Positions 26,992 through 36,693 of a stretch of DNA of 57,783 nt are shown here, one piece after another. How positions within the stretch are numbered: position 1 is the stretch's first letter; each line of letters opens with the position of its first letter. Origin of the DNA: Synechococcus sp. AG-670-A05. GTDB taxonomy: Bacteria > Cyanobacteriota > Cyanobacteriia > PCC-6307 > Cyanobiaceae. The stretch spans positions 1 to 57,783 of the forward strand of contig QCSJ01000004.1 of the NCBI GenBank assembly GCA_003211535.1, in the 5' to 3' direction. The notes beneath the pieces were generated by a model. The model worked only from the letters and a program-made list of their open reading frames with translations, ran no database searches and was not told where the DNA came from. Made by a program: the position numbers and the translations under genes.

Positions 26992-27809
26992 CAGCCTTTG
27001 ATCGCTCCGTTGGTCAGCCCGGACACGATCTGACGCTGACAGATCAGCACCAGCAACAGCAGAGGAATGGATCCCAGAACCGTCGCTGCGGCATAGGCGC
27101 CGTAGGGAATGGAATAGATCGACGATCCGGCAATGCGGGCCATGGCAACTGGAAGGGTCAGCAGTTCGTCCCGGCTGAGCCAGGTCAGTGCGATGGGATA
27201 CTCATTCCAGGCGAACAGAAACACCAGGATCGCCGTGCTTGCGGTGGCTGGAGCCAGCAGGGGTACCAGCACCCACCGGAGGCGTTGCCACAGCCCCAGC
27301 CCCTCCAATCGGGCCGCATCCTCCAATTCCCTGGGGAGTGATTCAAAGACTGAGGTCAGCAGCAGCAGGGCCAAGGGCATTGCGAGTCCTGAATAGGGCA
27401 TGGCCAGGGCGATGAGACTGTTGCCGAGTGAAAAGCGACGAGCAAGTTCCAGCAATGCGAGAAACAGCAAGACGTAGGGAAAAAGTGCAGCTGCAACGGT
27501 GATCCAACGCAGAACGCGCCGCAGCTGCAGGGGAACTCTGGCCAGGCCATAGGCAGCTGGGATGGCAAGAGCAAGTGTGATGACGGTGGTAAGAGCGCTG
27601 ACGATTGCGCTGTTAAGCAGATAGCGCCAGAAGGGTGGGTCGCTTGCCAGCAACTCCTTGTAGTGAACAAGGGTCCACCGCTGCAGGAATGGAATCGATC
27701 CGTTCACCAGTGATTCCGCAGTGGAAAAGGAGCTGATCAGTTGCCAGAGCATTGGGAGCAAAGACCACACCAGCAATAGGCAGATCCAGAGTGCAAGCCG
27801 GCGCTTCAT
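26991..27809 (-). CDS. ggtD: ABC permease, probable GgtD
   Basis: A 272-residue MalG-type permease with about six helices and the EAA loop (LEDAARLEGLGLWQRLRWVLVPLLAPA). A start near LALWICLLLVWSLLPMLW provides the first helix. It overlaps ggtC by 4 bases and ggtA by 1. With GgtC it should form the membrane channel of the compatible-solute importer. The substrate is inferred from ggpS in the same operon. Confidence 0.88.
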   Translation of the reverse strand: MKRRLALWICLLLVWSLLPMLWQLISSFSTAESLVNGSIPFLQRWTLVHYKELLASDPPFWRYLLNSAIVSALTTVITLALAIPAAYGLARVPLQLRRVLRWITVAAALFPYVLLFLALLELARRFSLGNSLIALAMPYSGLAMPLALLLLTSVFESLPRELEDAARLEGLGLWQRLRWVLVPLLAPATASTAILVFLFAWNEYPIALTWLSRDELLTLPVAMARIAGSSIYSIPYGAYAAATVLGSIPLLLLVLICQRQIVSGLTNGAIKG

Positions 27810-28672
27810 GGTTGCACCGGTTTCATCAGACCGCTTAGGCGCAGCAGCATGGCCAGGATCAGCATCGCCGACGTGAGCAGCAGAAAACCTGCCAGCATCG
27901 CCGTGGCGCTGTATCCGAAATCAAGGAATCGCATGGCATTCAGGTAGGCATAGAGCGCCACGCTTTCGGTGCTACCGGCCGGTCCTCCCCCCGTGAGCAC
28001 CTGGATGAGATCAAAAACGCCGAAGGCCTGGGCACCACGGAACAACAGAGCAATCAGGACGTAGGGCATTAACAACGGCAGGGTGATGCACCTCAGGGCC
28101 TGGATCGGCCGTCCACCTTCGAGACGGAAGGCGCTGTAAAGATCCTTCGGGATGGTCTGCAAGCCAGCCAGCAACAGAAGTGCGATGAATGGCGTTGTCT
28201 TCCAGACATCGGCCACAACAGTGACAAGCCATGTCCACATGGGGGTGGACAGGAGATTCAGAGGTCCCAGCCCCACAAATTCATTCAGACGTTCGAGGGG
28301 ACCGTAGGGGGTGTTGAAGATCCATCGCCAGCCGAGTGCCATCATTGTGGTGGGTAATGCCCAGGGCAGTAAGGCCAAGGCCCGCACCACCCCCCGTCCA
28401 CGCCAGCGTTGATCCAGCAAAAGGGCAATCGCAAGAGCTAGCAGCAGTTCAAGGCCAACGGAAACGCCGGCGAACCGGGTGGTCTGGAGCGCGTCCTGCC
28501 AGAAGCGCTGATCATCCAGCAAGCGAATCCAGTTAGCCCCGCCATTGGGCACAGGGTTGAGCCCGGTCAGGACTGAATTGGCGTGAAAACTCAGCCAGCC
28601 ATAGCGGATCATCGGCCAGACAAAGACCAGGCCAATCATCAGCAACGCCGGCAGCAGCAACAGCAGATTCAT
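27806..28672 (-). CDS. ggtC: ABC permease, probable GgtC
   Basis: A 288-residue MalF-type permease. It shows a first helix (LLLLLPALLMIGLVFVWPMI), an EAA-type loop reading YSAFRLEGGRPIQALRCITLPLL, and the conserved VLTGGGPAGSTESVALYAY segment common to sugar permeases. It overlaps both ggtB and ggtD by 4 bases, indicating translational coupling. It is the partner of GgtD. Confidence 0.88.
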   Translation of the reverse strand: MNLLLLLPALLMIGLVFVWPMIRYGWLSFHANSVLTGLNPVPNGGANWIRLLDDQRFWQDALQTTRFAGVSVGLELLLALAIALLLDQRWRGRGVVRALALLPWALPTTMMALGWRWIFNTPYGPLERLNEFVGLGPLNLLSTPMWTWLVTVVADVWKTTPFIALLLLAGLQTIPKDLYSAFRLEGGRPIQALRCITLPLLMPYVLIALLFRGAQAFGVFDLIQVLTGGGPAGSTESVALYAYLNAMRFLDFGYSATAMLAGFLLLTSAMLILAMLLRLSGLMKPVQP

Positions 28673-29931
28673 GCGGTGCCCCCAGCGGAACGGAATAAGG
28701 TGAGGGTCGAGGCCTGGGCCTGAGCCATCCCTTCATCCGGATCAAGATCTTCCGTGAGGATTGCGCTCAGCATGCGCTGCAGCAGATCGCTCATCTGGGC
28801 GTAGAGAGGGGACATAGGTCTTGGAACGGCCTGATCCAGGGCCTGCTCCAGCTGCGGCAAGACCGCGGATCGTTCCACCAGCTCCGGATCCTGGAAGAGA
28901 GCTTTTGCTGTGGGTGTGTAGCCCTGGTTCAGAAAGCGTTCCCGCTGGGCGTCCTGGCTGGTGAGGTAACGGATCGCTTCCGCAGTGGCTGAAGGATGGG
29001 GCGTGTCCCGCAACATGCTCAATCCCCAGCTGCCGAGGGTGGCGGCAGGGGTCTGCCCTGGCAGGGCAACCATGGTAGTGACGCCGATGCGGCCCTTCAC
29101 GGCACTGTCATCTCCCTGCAGTTCCGCCCAGGCGTAGGGCCAGTTGCGCATCAGCGCTGCATCACCTGCCTTGAATGCCTGCAGGGACTCCGACTCGGCG
29201 TAATTGGTGACGGCCCTCGGGCTGATTCCATCGCTGATCAGACCTTTCATCCATGTCGCGGTCTGACGAGCCGCCGGGCTGTCGAGGCTCGGTTCTCCAC
29301 TGACCGGGTTGAGCCAGGACCCACCGAACGCCTGGATCATTTCCACAAAATCGCAGCTGAGGCCTTCGTACTGACGCGCCTGCCAGACAAACCCTTGGGG
29401 TGCTTGACCCTCCTGCTGAAGTTTGCCCACCACAGCGGTGAGTTCATCCGGCGTCCTTGGTGGATCGGCCATCAGGTCCGTGCGCCAGTACAGCAGGCCG
29501 ACATCGGCACCCAGGGGCCAGCGGTACAGGGCGCCGTTCACCCGGTTGCCGAGCCGAGCCCCCTCAACCAGACCCTGCTCATCAGCGGTGTCAAACCACG
29601 GATCCAGAGGTTCCAGCCATCCGGCGGCCACATATTTCGGCAGCCAAGTCACATCCACCAGAAGGGCATCAAACGGCGGAGATCCCAGCAGCAGACTGCT
29701 GATGGCCAGATCGGAAATGGATTCGGTCTCCAAGGGGCCCCGGCTTACGTTGAGATGAATCCGCCCGCGGTTATCAGCGTTGAACCGATTCACCAACGAC
29801 GCCGTGGCATCGGCGTAGGGCGCTGGCATCAGGATCGTGACCGACTGGACCTGCTCTGGACGTCCCCAGACGACACCAACCAGCAGGAGGAATCCGAGAC
29901 CGATGGCGAACAACCCGCGCCGAAACAACAT
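28669..29931 (-). CDS. ggtB: ABC substrate-binding protein, probable GgtB
   Basis: The 420-residue extracellular binding protein (family 1) has an N-terminal signal/anchor (LFAIGLGFLLLVGVVWG) and no obvious lipobox cysteine. Sugar-binding features include FDALLVDVTWLPKYVAAGWLEPL, YRWPLGADVGLLYWRTDLM and ALMRNWPYAWAEL. It should bind glucosylglycerol and perhaps sucrose or trehalose, as known for Synechocystis GgtB. It sits directly after ggpS with a one-base overlap. Confidence 0.88.
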   Translation of the reverse strand: MLFRRGLFAIGLGFLLLVGVVWGRPEQVQSVTILMPAPYADATASLVNRFNADNRGRIHLNVSRGPLETESISDLAISSLLLGSPPFDALLVDVTWLPKYVAAGWLEPLDPWFDTADEQGLVEGARLGNRVNGALYRWPLGADVGLLYWRTDLMADPPRTPDELTAVVGKLQQEGQAPQGFVWQARQYEGLSCDFVEMIQAFGGSWLNPVSGEPSLDSPAARQTATWMKGLISDGISPRAVTNYAESESLQAFKAGDAALMRNWPYAWAELQGDDSAVKGRIGVTTMVALPGQTPAATLGSWGLSMLRDTPHPSATAEAIRYLTSQDAQRERFLNQGYTPTAKALFQDPELVERSAVLPQLEQALDQAVPRPMSPLYAQMSDLLQRMLSAILTEDLDPDEGMAQAQASTLTLFRSAGGTA

Positions 29932-31418
29932 CAGTTGACGATGGAAACCTCAGGGAACCCTGCCAGTTGCTCTTGGGCCCAGTCCCTCACGGTGTAAGCC
30001 TCCACTGCCGCAGACATGGTCTCCATCCGATGCCGTTGCTCATCTTCAGGCATTTCAAGAGCGGCCTCGATGGCCTCATCCATGCGGCGATTGGAATAGG
30101 GATTGGTCAAGACGGCTCCCTCAAGAACGACGGATGCTCCGGTGAATTCCGAAAGCACCAGCACCCCGCCGCGATGACGGCGAGCTGCGGCGTATTCCTT
30201 GGCCACCAGGTTCAATCCATCCCGCAGCGGCGTGATCCAGCAGACGTCCGCATGGCAGAACCAGGCCACCATCTCTTCATAGGGAATGCGCCGGGTGGAG
30301 AAGCGCACAGGAATCCAATCCACCTGACTGAAGCGTCCATTGATGCGACCGGCCATCTCTTCGATGGAACGCTGCGTTTCCTCGTAGATCTTCATGCCAC
30401 TGGCTGCAGCCACGCAGGCCAGCATCAGGACGACTTCGCCATGCAGGTTCTCGCGACGCTCGAGCAGCCTCTCAAAAGCCAGAAGTAACTCTTCGTTGCC
30501 CTTGGTGTAATCAACTCTGCTTGCTGAAAGGATTAATTTACGACCTTTCTTAGTGTCTTGAACAATCATTTCTCCATAACTTTCAACGGAAGCACTCCAC
30601 GACAATTCCTGAATCACATCTGGTGATGTTCCAACCGGAGAGCTCAGCAGTTGAATGCGTCGACCGTTGTGATCGAGATGGCTTGTCACCGTTCCTTCCG
30701 AAAGGGCGGTGCCGACAGTGATGAATTTTTTATCAACAGGGACTTTGGGTCCCCGTTTGGCTCCAACTAGGGTGCTTGCAGCTCGTGCAAAATTCTCGGT
30801 GTAACGGGGGATATGGAAGCCGACAACGTCACAACACAGCAGACTCTTCAGAATCTGTTCTCTCCAGGGAAGGATGGCGAAAACGTCATTTCCTGGAAAA
30901 GGAGTGTGGTGGAAGAAGGCGATTTTCAGATCTGGCCGCTGTTGTCGGATATAGCCAGGAGCAAGCCAGAGGTTGTAATCATGTACCCAAACAGTGGCAC
31001 CCTCACCGGCCTCGGCACAGGCTGCGTCGGCGAATCTTCTATTAACCTCTTCAAAAATGCTCCAGTTAGCGTTATTGACATTGAAGTGAGTTGGGAATGT
31101 ATGGAGAATCGGCCAGAAGCTTTCTTTGGAAGTGATGTGATAAAAACTTGATATCTGTTCATCAGCCAAAGGGATCCTGCACAATGTGAACGGAGAAGGA
31201 TTTTTCATCTCAATCCTTTCAAGATCCATTTCCGCTGGTTCATCGACACGACGCCAGGCTATCCAGGTGCCGTCGTCTCTCGTTCGGAAAAGATTTCTAA
31301 GTGTCGGAATGATTCCATTGGGACTCTTCTGGTCCACCCAGATCTGGTTTCCGGCAGCGTCTTTTCCCTCGTCAAAAGGGGTTCGGTGATAAAGAATGAC
31401 AAACGAACTCTGTCCCAT
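29931..31418 (-). CDS. ggpS: Glucosylglycerol-phosphate synthase
   Basis: GgpS joins ADP-glucose and glycerol-3-phosphate to make glucosylglycerol-phosphate, precursor of the main osmolyte of many marine cyanobacteria. The GT20 fold is clear: ILYHRTPFDEG at the start, VWVHDYNLWLAPGYIRQ, FFHHTPFPGNDVFAILPWRE and the donor-site run ITPLRDGLNLVAKEYAAARR. It is closer to GgpS than to trehalose-phosphate synthase. I chose ATG 31418; ATG 31448 adds ten residues. The phosphatase (GgpP/StpA) is not in the window. It heads the ggt operon. Confidence 0.93.
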   Translation of the reverse strand: MGQSSFVILYHRTPFDEGKDAAGNQIWVDQKSPNGIIPTLRNLFRTRDDGTWIAWRRVDEPAEMDLERIEMKNPSPFTLCRIPLADEQISSFYHITSKESFWPILHTFPTHFNVNNANWSIFEEVNRRFADAACAEAGEGATVWVHDYNLWLAPGYIRQQRPDLKIAFFHHTPFPGNDVFAILPWREQILKSLLCCDVVGFHIPRYTENFARAASTLVGAKRGPKVPVDKKFITVGTALSEGTVTSHLDHNGRRIQLLSSPVGTSPDVIQELSWSASVESYGEMIVQDTKKGRKLILSASRVDYTKGNEELLLAFERLLERRENLHGEVVLMLACVAAASGMKIYEETQRSIEEMAGRINGRFSQVDWIPVRFSTRRIPYEEMVAWFCHADVCWITPLRDGLNLVAKEYAAARRHRGGVLVLSEFTGASVVLEGAVLTNPYSNRRMDEAIEAALEMPEDEQRHRMETMSAAVEAYTVRDWAQEQLAGFPEVSIVN

Positions 31419-31469
31419 ATAACAATCCAAACTATTATTTTTTATCATTTCACAACTGCCCTGTTTCTG

Positions 31470-32030
31470 TCAAACAGAGGTGTTGTTTTGCAGATCCGCG
31501 ATCACGTCCAGCACCTCCTGGGCATGGCCGCTCGGCCTCACCGCAACCCAGCGCTGGCGAAGAATGCCATTCGGGTCAATCAGAAAGGTATGCCGGAGTG
31601 AGTAGGGCGCCATCCAGGACCCATAGGCCTTGCTCACCGTTCCGTCGGGATCAGAGAGCAATGGGAAACTGAGACCTTCGCTCTCACAGAAGGAGGCATG
31701 ATCATCGACGCTGTCGGCGCTGATCCCCACCACTTCTGCACCTGCAGCCAGGAATTCATCGTGCAGGGATTCAAAGCCACGGGCCTCGATTGTGCAACCT
31801 CCAGTGAAATCACGGGGGTAGAAGTACACCGCTAACCAGCTCCCGCGCAGATCGTCGCTGGACCAACGGTTACGATCAGGTTCGAGACGGCTTGAGCCAG
31901 GAAGATCGAAACCTGGCACCTCAGTGCCTGATTGCAAAACAGGTCCACCGAGGGACGATGCCTTCGATGGAGTTATGGAAAGTGCTGTCAACAGCAGGCC
32001 AGATTTAATAATCAGATCACGCCGACGCAC
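31470..32030 (-). CDS. Exported peroxiredoxin, BCP/PrxQ type, Tat-like leader
   Basis: The N-terminus RRRDLIIKSGLLLTALSI resembles a twin-arginine signal. The peroxiredoxin domain follows with YFYPRDFTGGCTIEARGFESL, in which Cys is the peroxidatic residue and the usual C-x4-C resolving partner is replaced by Arg (EARGF). Another Cys is in HASFCESEGLSFPLLSD. It probably reduces peroxides in the periplasm or thylakoid lumen, perhaps as a 1-Cys enzyme or with a distant resolving Cys. It lies upstream of ggpS on the same strand, with 21 bases to the track start of that ORF. Confidence 0.88.
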   Translation of the reverse strand: MRRRDLIIKSGLLLTALSITPSKASSLGGPVLQSGTEVPGFDLPGSSRLEPDRNRWSSDDLRGSWLAVYFYPRDFTGGCTIEARGFESLHDEFLAAGAEVVGISADSVDDHASFCESEGLSFPLLSDPDGTVSKAYGSWMAPYSLRHTFLIDPNGILRQRWVAVRPSGHAQEVLDVIADLQNNTSV

Positions 32031-32040
32031 ACGGTTTAAG

Positions 32041-32277
32041 TCAAAGCTTCGCCAGGTTAATGCCCAGAGACTTGGCGTAGGGGCCCAGACCTTTCTTTTG
32101 GATTGTCTTGAGAGCGCGGGTGGTGATGCGGAGGTTTACCCAACGTTTGCCCTCCGCCCACCAAAGACGACGGTTCTGCAGATTGGCCTGCTGCAGTTTT
32201 TTGGTTCGGATGTGGGAATGGCTCACAGCCATGCCGTTATTGGCGCGAGTACCGGTGAGCTGGCACACCCGAGACAT
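32041..32277 (-). CDS. rpmB: 50S ribosomal protein L28
   Basis: L28 is a small basic protein of the large ribosomal subunit. The 78-residue sequence begins [20 protein letters not shown] and has [21 protein letters not shown], matching bacterial L28. It is one of the shortest core genes here and lies between htpG and the peroxiredoxin on the same strand. Confidence 0.96.
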   Translation of the reverse strand: MSRVCQLTGTRANNGMAVSHSHIRTKKLQQANLQNRRLWWAEGKRWVNLRITTRALKTIQKKGLGPYAKSLGINLAKL

Positions 32278-32353
32278 GTCGTCGTCCTTCTGCTTGAGGT
32301 TGGTCAGATCTGAATAATCAGATCCAAGTAACTACTTTATCAAAGGGCGGAGC

Positions 32354-34258
32354 TCACATACCCCTCTGTATCAACGTTCCCATAAGTTCAGCGCTGCGGG
32401 TCTGAAAGCCGCTGAGTTCATTCGGCTCAAGGCCGCCGACGCCGAGTCGAGCCATGTCGTACACGTGGCGGGCAATATCTTGAGTCAAAGCCTCAGTCGG
32501 TGAACTCTGCGCGTCGCCAACGAGCACGCTGCCGGCCTTCAGCTTCAGCATCCCCTCCACAAGGGGATGACGCTTGTTCACTAAGAGAACGTGATAGTCC
32601 GGCAGGCCGGGTAGCCGCTGTTCCATCAGGGCCCCCATGTCATTGAGGCGCCGCATCTGCTCCGGCAGCAGAATCATCGCCGGTGGTGCTCCCTCAGCCT
32701 TCAGAGCCTGCACCTGCACGGTCACCTTGTCGTTGGACAGTGCGCTCTTGATCAGGTCCCGCAGTCGATCCGACTCCGTGGTTCCATCCTGGTCGGTGAT
32801 TTCCGCGTCGTTGTCCTTGAGGCTGTCATCGAGTTCGGCATCGACACGCTGAAAGGTCAGATCCTCATGGCGTTGCTCGAGCCATGGGATGAACTGGGTG
32901 TCGATCACCGTCTCCAGCTTGAGCACTTCCATCCCTTGGGAGGTCCAGAGATTGAGTGCGCCGGCCTGGGCCACGTCGTCGGTGCTGTACAGAATGCGTT
33001 TGCTGTTGTCGCTCGCGAGACGACTCCGATAGCCCTCCAAGGTAGTGAAGGCCCGATCACCAGCGCTGATGGGATCAGGGGTATCGCCATCTGTCGCAGT
33101 GGCGCTGGTTCCGAACAGAATCAGCTCTGCCACCTGGTCGGCGAACTTGTCATCCTCCATGGCGCCGATCTTTACGAAGGGTGCCAGGGACTCCCAGACC
33201 TCCGCATAGGTGGAAGGGTCGTCATTCTTGAGATTCCGCAGGCGGTCTGCCACCTTCTTGGCCACGAAATTGCCGATGGAGCGAACGCGGCGGTCTGTCT
33301 GCAGTGCGCTGCGGCTAACGTTCAGCGGGATATCTGGTGAATCGAGCACGCCACGAAGTGGCAGCAGATAGCGCGGCACCACCTCCTTGATGGAATCACT
33401 GACGAACACCTGATTGCAGTAGAGCTTGATTTCGCCTTTCTCCCAGTCGGCACGACCGGTCTGCTTGGGGAAGAACAGAATTCCCTGCAGGTTGTATGGA
33501 TAGTCGGTGTTCAGGTGTACCCAGAGGAGTGGGTCTCCCTGGAATGGATATAGGTAGTTGTAGAGATCGATGTAGTCCTTGTCGGTGAGCTCCCGGGCGC
33601 TCTTGCGCCATGGGGCATCCATTTTGTTGACGGTTTCGCCCTCCAGTTGCACCGGCACTGCCATGAAATCGCAGTAGGTGTTGATCAGCGTGCGGATCCG
33701 AGCAGGCTCGAGGTATTCCAGTTCCTCCTCCATCAGGTGGAGGATTACATCGGTCCCAGGCTGGTCTCGCTCAACGGAACTTAGGCAGAAGTTGGGGGAT
33801 CCATCGCAGCTCCAGCGCACCGCTTCGCTATCGGGCCGTGCCGATCGCGTCACCAATTCGACCTGCCCGGCCACCATGAAGCTGGAGTAGAAGCCCAGGC
33901 CGAAATGGCCGATGATCGCGTCTCCCTCCTGCTTGTACTTCTCCAGAAAATCCTCGGCGCTGGAGAAAGCAACTTGGTTGATGTAGCGCTTCACCTCATC
34001 GGCGGTCATGCCGATGCCGTTGTCCGCAATGGTAAGTGTCTTGGCTTCCCGGTCCACTGTGATGCGGATGACGCCGTCCTCACCTTCGGTGCAGTCTCCC
34101 GCCATCGCGACCATCCGGCGCTTGCTTATGGCGTCGACACCGTTGCTGACCAATTCGCGGAGAAACACCTCATGGCCGGAGTAAACGGCCTTCTTGATGA
34201 TCGGGAAGATGTTCTCGGTGTGGATCTGAATCTGACCCTGTTCATCCATCACCGGCAT
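32354..34258 (-). CDS. htpG: Chaperone protein HtpG (Hsp90)
   Basis: HtpG is the bacterial Hsp90, an ATP-driven dimeric chaperone; in cyanobacteria it supports heat, cold and oxidative stress tolerance and phycobilisome assembly. The GHKL ATP site is visible as ELVSNGVDAISKRR, ADNGIGMTADEV and GHFGLGFYSSFMVA. The middle domain has NVSRSALQTDRRVRSIG. At 634 residues the N, middle and C-terminal domains are complete. It sits upstream of rpmB. Confidence 0.96.
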   Translation of the reverse strand: MPVMDEQGQIQIHTENIFPIIKKAVYSGHEVFLRELVSNGVDAISKRRMVAMAGDCTEGEDGVIRITVDREAKTLTIADNGIGMTADEVKRYINQVAFSSAEDFLEKYKQEGDAIIGHFGLGFYSSFMVAGQVELVTRSARPDSEAVRWSCDGSPNFCLSSVERDQPGTDVILHLMEEELEYLEPARIRTLINTYCDFMAVPVQLEGETVNKMDAPWRKSARELTDKDYIDLYNYLYPFQGDPLLWVHLNTDYPYNLQGILFFPKQTGRADWEKGEIKLYCNQVFVSDSIKEVVPRYLLPLRGVLDSPDIPLNVSRSALQTDRRVRSIGNFVAKKVADRLRNLKNDDPSTYAEVWESLAPFVKIGAMEDDKFADQVAELILFGTSATATDGDTPDPISAGDRAFTTLEGYRSRLASDNSKRILYSTDDVAQAGALNLWTSQGMEVLKLETVIDTQFIPWLEQRHEDLTFQRVDAELDDSLKDNDAEITDQDGTTESDRLRDLIKSALSNDKVTVQVQALKAEGAPPAMILLPEQMRRLNDMGALMEQRLPGLPDYHVLLVNKRHPLVEGMLKLKAGSVLVGDAQSSPTEALTQDIARHVYDMARLGVGGLEPNELSGFQTRSAELMGTLIQRGM

Positions 34259-34347
34259 TGGGCTGTAGGAAAAAACCGACGATAAAGAGAAGGGGTGTAA
34301 CGACTCAAGAGGGAAGGTGTGGTGGTTCCCCGAACCCCGTGATCTCT

Positions 34348-34572
34348 TCAGCCTGCTTTCTGAAGGTCGGGCCGTTCCTCGGCGAGGATGGCTCCATCAA
34401 CGGGACACACCTGCATGCAGATCCCGCAGTCGATGCAGGTGTCAAAATTAATCCAGTAAAAGTCCGTTCCTTTTTTGTTTTTACCCTTGCCCTGATCGAT
34501 GCAGGCCACTGGGCAGGCATCCACACAGTCGGCAATGCCCTCGCAGACATCGGTGACAATCGTGTGAGCCAT
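34348..34572 (-). CDS. Small 4Fe-4S (two-cluster) ferredoxin
   Basis: The 74-residue protein starts at ATG 34572 (MAHTIVTDVCEGIADC). It has an N-terminal cluster region CEGIADCVDACPVACI and a C-terminal classic C-x2-C-x2-C-x3-C motif (CIDCGICMQVCPVDGAI). The first motif has wider spacing, as in 7Fe or mixed-cluster ferredoxins. It is not PsaC, which starts differently. The role is cytoplasmic electron transfer; the partner is unknown. It follows hisZ by 26 bases on the same strand. Confidence 0.9.
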   Translation of the reverse strand: MAHTIVTDVCEGIADCVDACPVACIDQGKGKNKKGTDFYWINFDTCIDCGICMQVCPVDGAILAEERPDLQKAG

Positions 34573-34598
34573 AGCCAAAGAAAACCTCAACTTCGATC

Positions 34599-35777
34599 CT
34601 AAAGATCGACCCAGTCAAGTAGGAATCCGCCCTGATCGTTTGCTTGCTGTTCAGCCTGGCTGCGGTCGTTGAACGGATGCAGTTCGATCACAGCACTACG
34701 GCCCTGTTGATGCCACCAGCGTTGTCGTTTCAGCGCTGCTTCCAGCGTCGACTGCTGAGAAAACGCCACCATCAACGTTGGCGAGGCCGGTGTTGGTGGA
34801 TCGATTTCATTCAGCAGTTCCCGGATGGGATCGATGGCAAGGCTGAAACCAGCACCAAAGTCTTCACCCGGGCGCGCCCCGCAACGGCGAACCAGTTCGT
34901 CGTAGCGACCCCCACGGGCCACCACCACAGGCGCCGAGTTCGTGTCGCAAACCAGCTGGAAGACCAGCCCGGTGTAGAGCTCAAATCTGGGTTGGAAGGT
35001 GGGATCCAATTGGATCCTCAGCCCCTGGGCTGCCGCAGGGCCATGCAGCTGGCGGCAGAGCCGATGCAGATCGTAAAACAGAGGCTGATCTCCGAAGCAG
35101 GATGTCAAACGATCCAGCACCGCGTTGGGGGTGCCTCGGCAGTCCAGGAGGCTCAATAGGGTGGCCTTAAAGTCGGTAGCGAGCGAAATGGCTTCAAGGC
35201 CAAGTCGGTCAAATCGAATCAGAGACGTACGAACGTCATCACGTTTGCTGTAAGGGACGGGACTGAGCAACAGATCCATCAGACCGGTGTGCCCCATCAA
35301 TAGACGCGGCTGATGTTGCGCCTGTAAGTCAAGACGTTCCACCGCTGCCATCAACAAGCTCAGCAACTCCATCTCGGCTTCAATCGGTGCAACACCGAAC
35401 AGCTCAACGCCGCTCTGGAGATTTTCCTCAATGCACTGCCCACCTTCATCGGCCGCTCGCGACTGGAACACCGTCCCCGATGCCCATAGGCGAAGCGGTC
35501 GGGGCCTGGACGCAAGTCGGGTGCAGGCAGCCCTGGCAATGGAGGCGGTCATCTCCGGGCGCAGGCCCAAGGGCTCATCGGCTACCAGTCGCACCACGTC
35601 CTCGCTGGCGATGGCTCCCCCCGCCATCAAAGTATCGAGGCGTTCGACGCGCGGTGGGGAAACCTCGTCGTAACCCCAGCGTCGGTACACAGAAGCCAAC
35701 TGCTCGCTGAGCTTCCTGTTGGATTCCACCTGACGTGGATTCAGATCCTTCGCGCCAGCTGCAGGTTGCAGCGCCAT
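34599..35777 (-). CDS. hisZ: ATP phosphoribosyltransferase regulatory subunit
   Basis: HisZ is a catalytically inactive HisRS-like protein that activates the short form of HisG in histidine synthesis. HisRS-like motifs are present: [17 protein letters not shown] (motif 2 region), [12 protein letters not shown] and [15 protein letters not shown] (motif 3 region), while the C-terminal anticodon domain is reduced. I set the start at ATG 35777 ([16 protein letters not shown]), giving 392 residues; the track start adds 22 unlikely residues. hisG is not in the window. Confidence 0.92.
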   Translation of the reverse strand: MALQPAAGAKDLNPRQVESNRKLSEQLASVYRRWGYDEVSPPRVERLDTLMAGGAIASEDVVRLVADEPLGLRPEMTASIARAACTRLASRPRPLRLWASGTVFQSRAADEGGQCIEENLQSGVELFGVAPIEAEMELLSLLMAAVERLDLQAQHQPRLLMGHTGLMDLLLSPVPYSKRDDVRTSLIRFDRLGLEAISLATDFKATLLSLLDCRGTPNAVLDRLTSCFGDQPLFYDLHRLCRQLHGPAAAQGLRIQLDPTFQPRFELYTGLVFQLVCDTNSAPVVVARGGRYDELVRRCGARPGEDFGAGFSLAIDPIRELLNEIDPPTPASPTLMVAFSQQSTLEAALKRQRWWHQQGRSAVIELHPFNDRSQAEQQANDQGGFLLDWVDL

Positions 35778-35799
35778 CTCCGGAATTCTCGGCGTTTCC

Positions 35800-36693
35800 T
35801 CAGGATCCCATGGCCGTGACCTCAGGTGCACCGAAGGCATCACCGGACAGTGGTTTCACCTGGGCCAGAACGTCAACGATGCTCGGATGCAAAGCATGGC
35901 CAGCAGCCACCACACGACCGCTGCGGAGATCAAACTTTTCCCCTTTGTATCCGCTGATTCGACCTCCTGCCAGTTCCACTAGCGCCACGCCAGCCGCAAG
36001 GTCCCAGGGAGCCAGTCCCCTTTCCCAGTACCCGTCCTGACGACCGGCGGCCACGAAGGCCAGATCCACTGCTGCGGCACCACCTCGTCGGACTCCACGG
36101 GTCCGATGGGTGAACCAACAGAACTGGGCGTAATTGTTATCGAGTCTTGTGTGGCGGTCGTAGGCGAATCCGGTCACCAGCAGTGCGTCCTCCAGCCGGT
36201 CGCAGCTGCTCACCTGGAGGCTGCTGCTGTTGCAATGGGCGCCATGACCTGGAGCACCCCAGTACGTTTCGCCGAGGAACGGGACGGCGATCGCTCCGAG
36301 AATCGGCTGTTGACGAAAGGTCAGTCCGATCGACGTGGCAAAGAATGGGTATCCGTGGGTGAAGTTGGTGGTGCCGTCCAGGGGGTCAACGCACCAACGC
36401 AGCCCGTCCTGCTCGCCGGCGGCACCGCTTTCTTCAGCTAGAACGGCGATGTCCGGTGTCTCACTGTTGAGCACTTCTAGAACAACGCGTTCGGCAGCCA
36501 GATCGGCGTTGGTGACGAGATCACCAACGCGCCCTTTGTTCTCGATGGAGCTCAAGCGGCCGTAGTGGTGCATCAACTCAGTTCCACCAGCGTCTGCGGC
36601 CTGACGCGCCACAGATATCAAGGTGCCCAGCCTGTCGACGCTGAGACCAGCTGCTTGGGCCGCTGCTGCACAGAGGGATGAGGTCATCTTCAT
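35800..36693 (-). CDS. Inositol monophosphatase family protein (SuhB-like)
   Basis: The 297-residue enzyme has the magnesium-binding triad of this family: [27 protein letters not shown] and, near the C-terminus, [15 protein letters not shown]. Substrates in this family include inositol phosphates, histidinol phosphate and fructose-1,6-bisphosphate. Adjacency to hisZ makes histidinol-phosphatase activity worth considering. It overlaps the downstream end of the 2Fe-2S ferredoxin gene by 4 bases on the same strand, suggesting coupling. Confidence 0.88.
   Translation of the reverse strand: MKMTSSLCAAAAQAAGLSVDRLGTLISVARQAADAGGTELMHHYGRLSSIENKGRVGDLVTNADLAAERVVLEVLNSETPDIAVLAEESGAAGEQDGLRWCVDPLDGTTNFTHGYPFFATSIGLTFRQQPILGAIAVPFLGETYWGAPGHGAHCNSSSLQVSSCDRLEDALLVTGFAYDRHTRLDNNYAQFCWFTHRTRGVRRGGAAAVDLAFVAAGRQDGYWERGLAPWDLAAGVALVELAGGRISGYKGEKFDLRSGRVVAAGHALHPSIVDVLAQVKPLSGDAFGAPEVTAMGS

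Noticed and set aside
28996-29997. A 333-aa plus-strand ORF opposite ggtB
   Set aside because: Long only because of the high GC content; ggtB on the other strand has clear binding-protein features and operon overlaps.
32307-32324. Short inverted repeat GATCTG-AATAAT-CAGATC between rpmB and htpG
   Set aside because: Six-base stem without a T-tract; could occur by chance.
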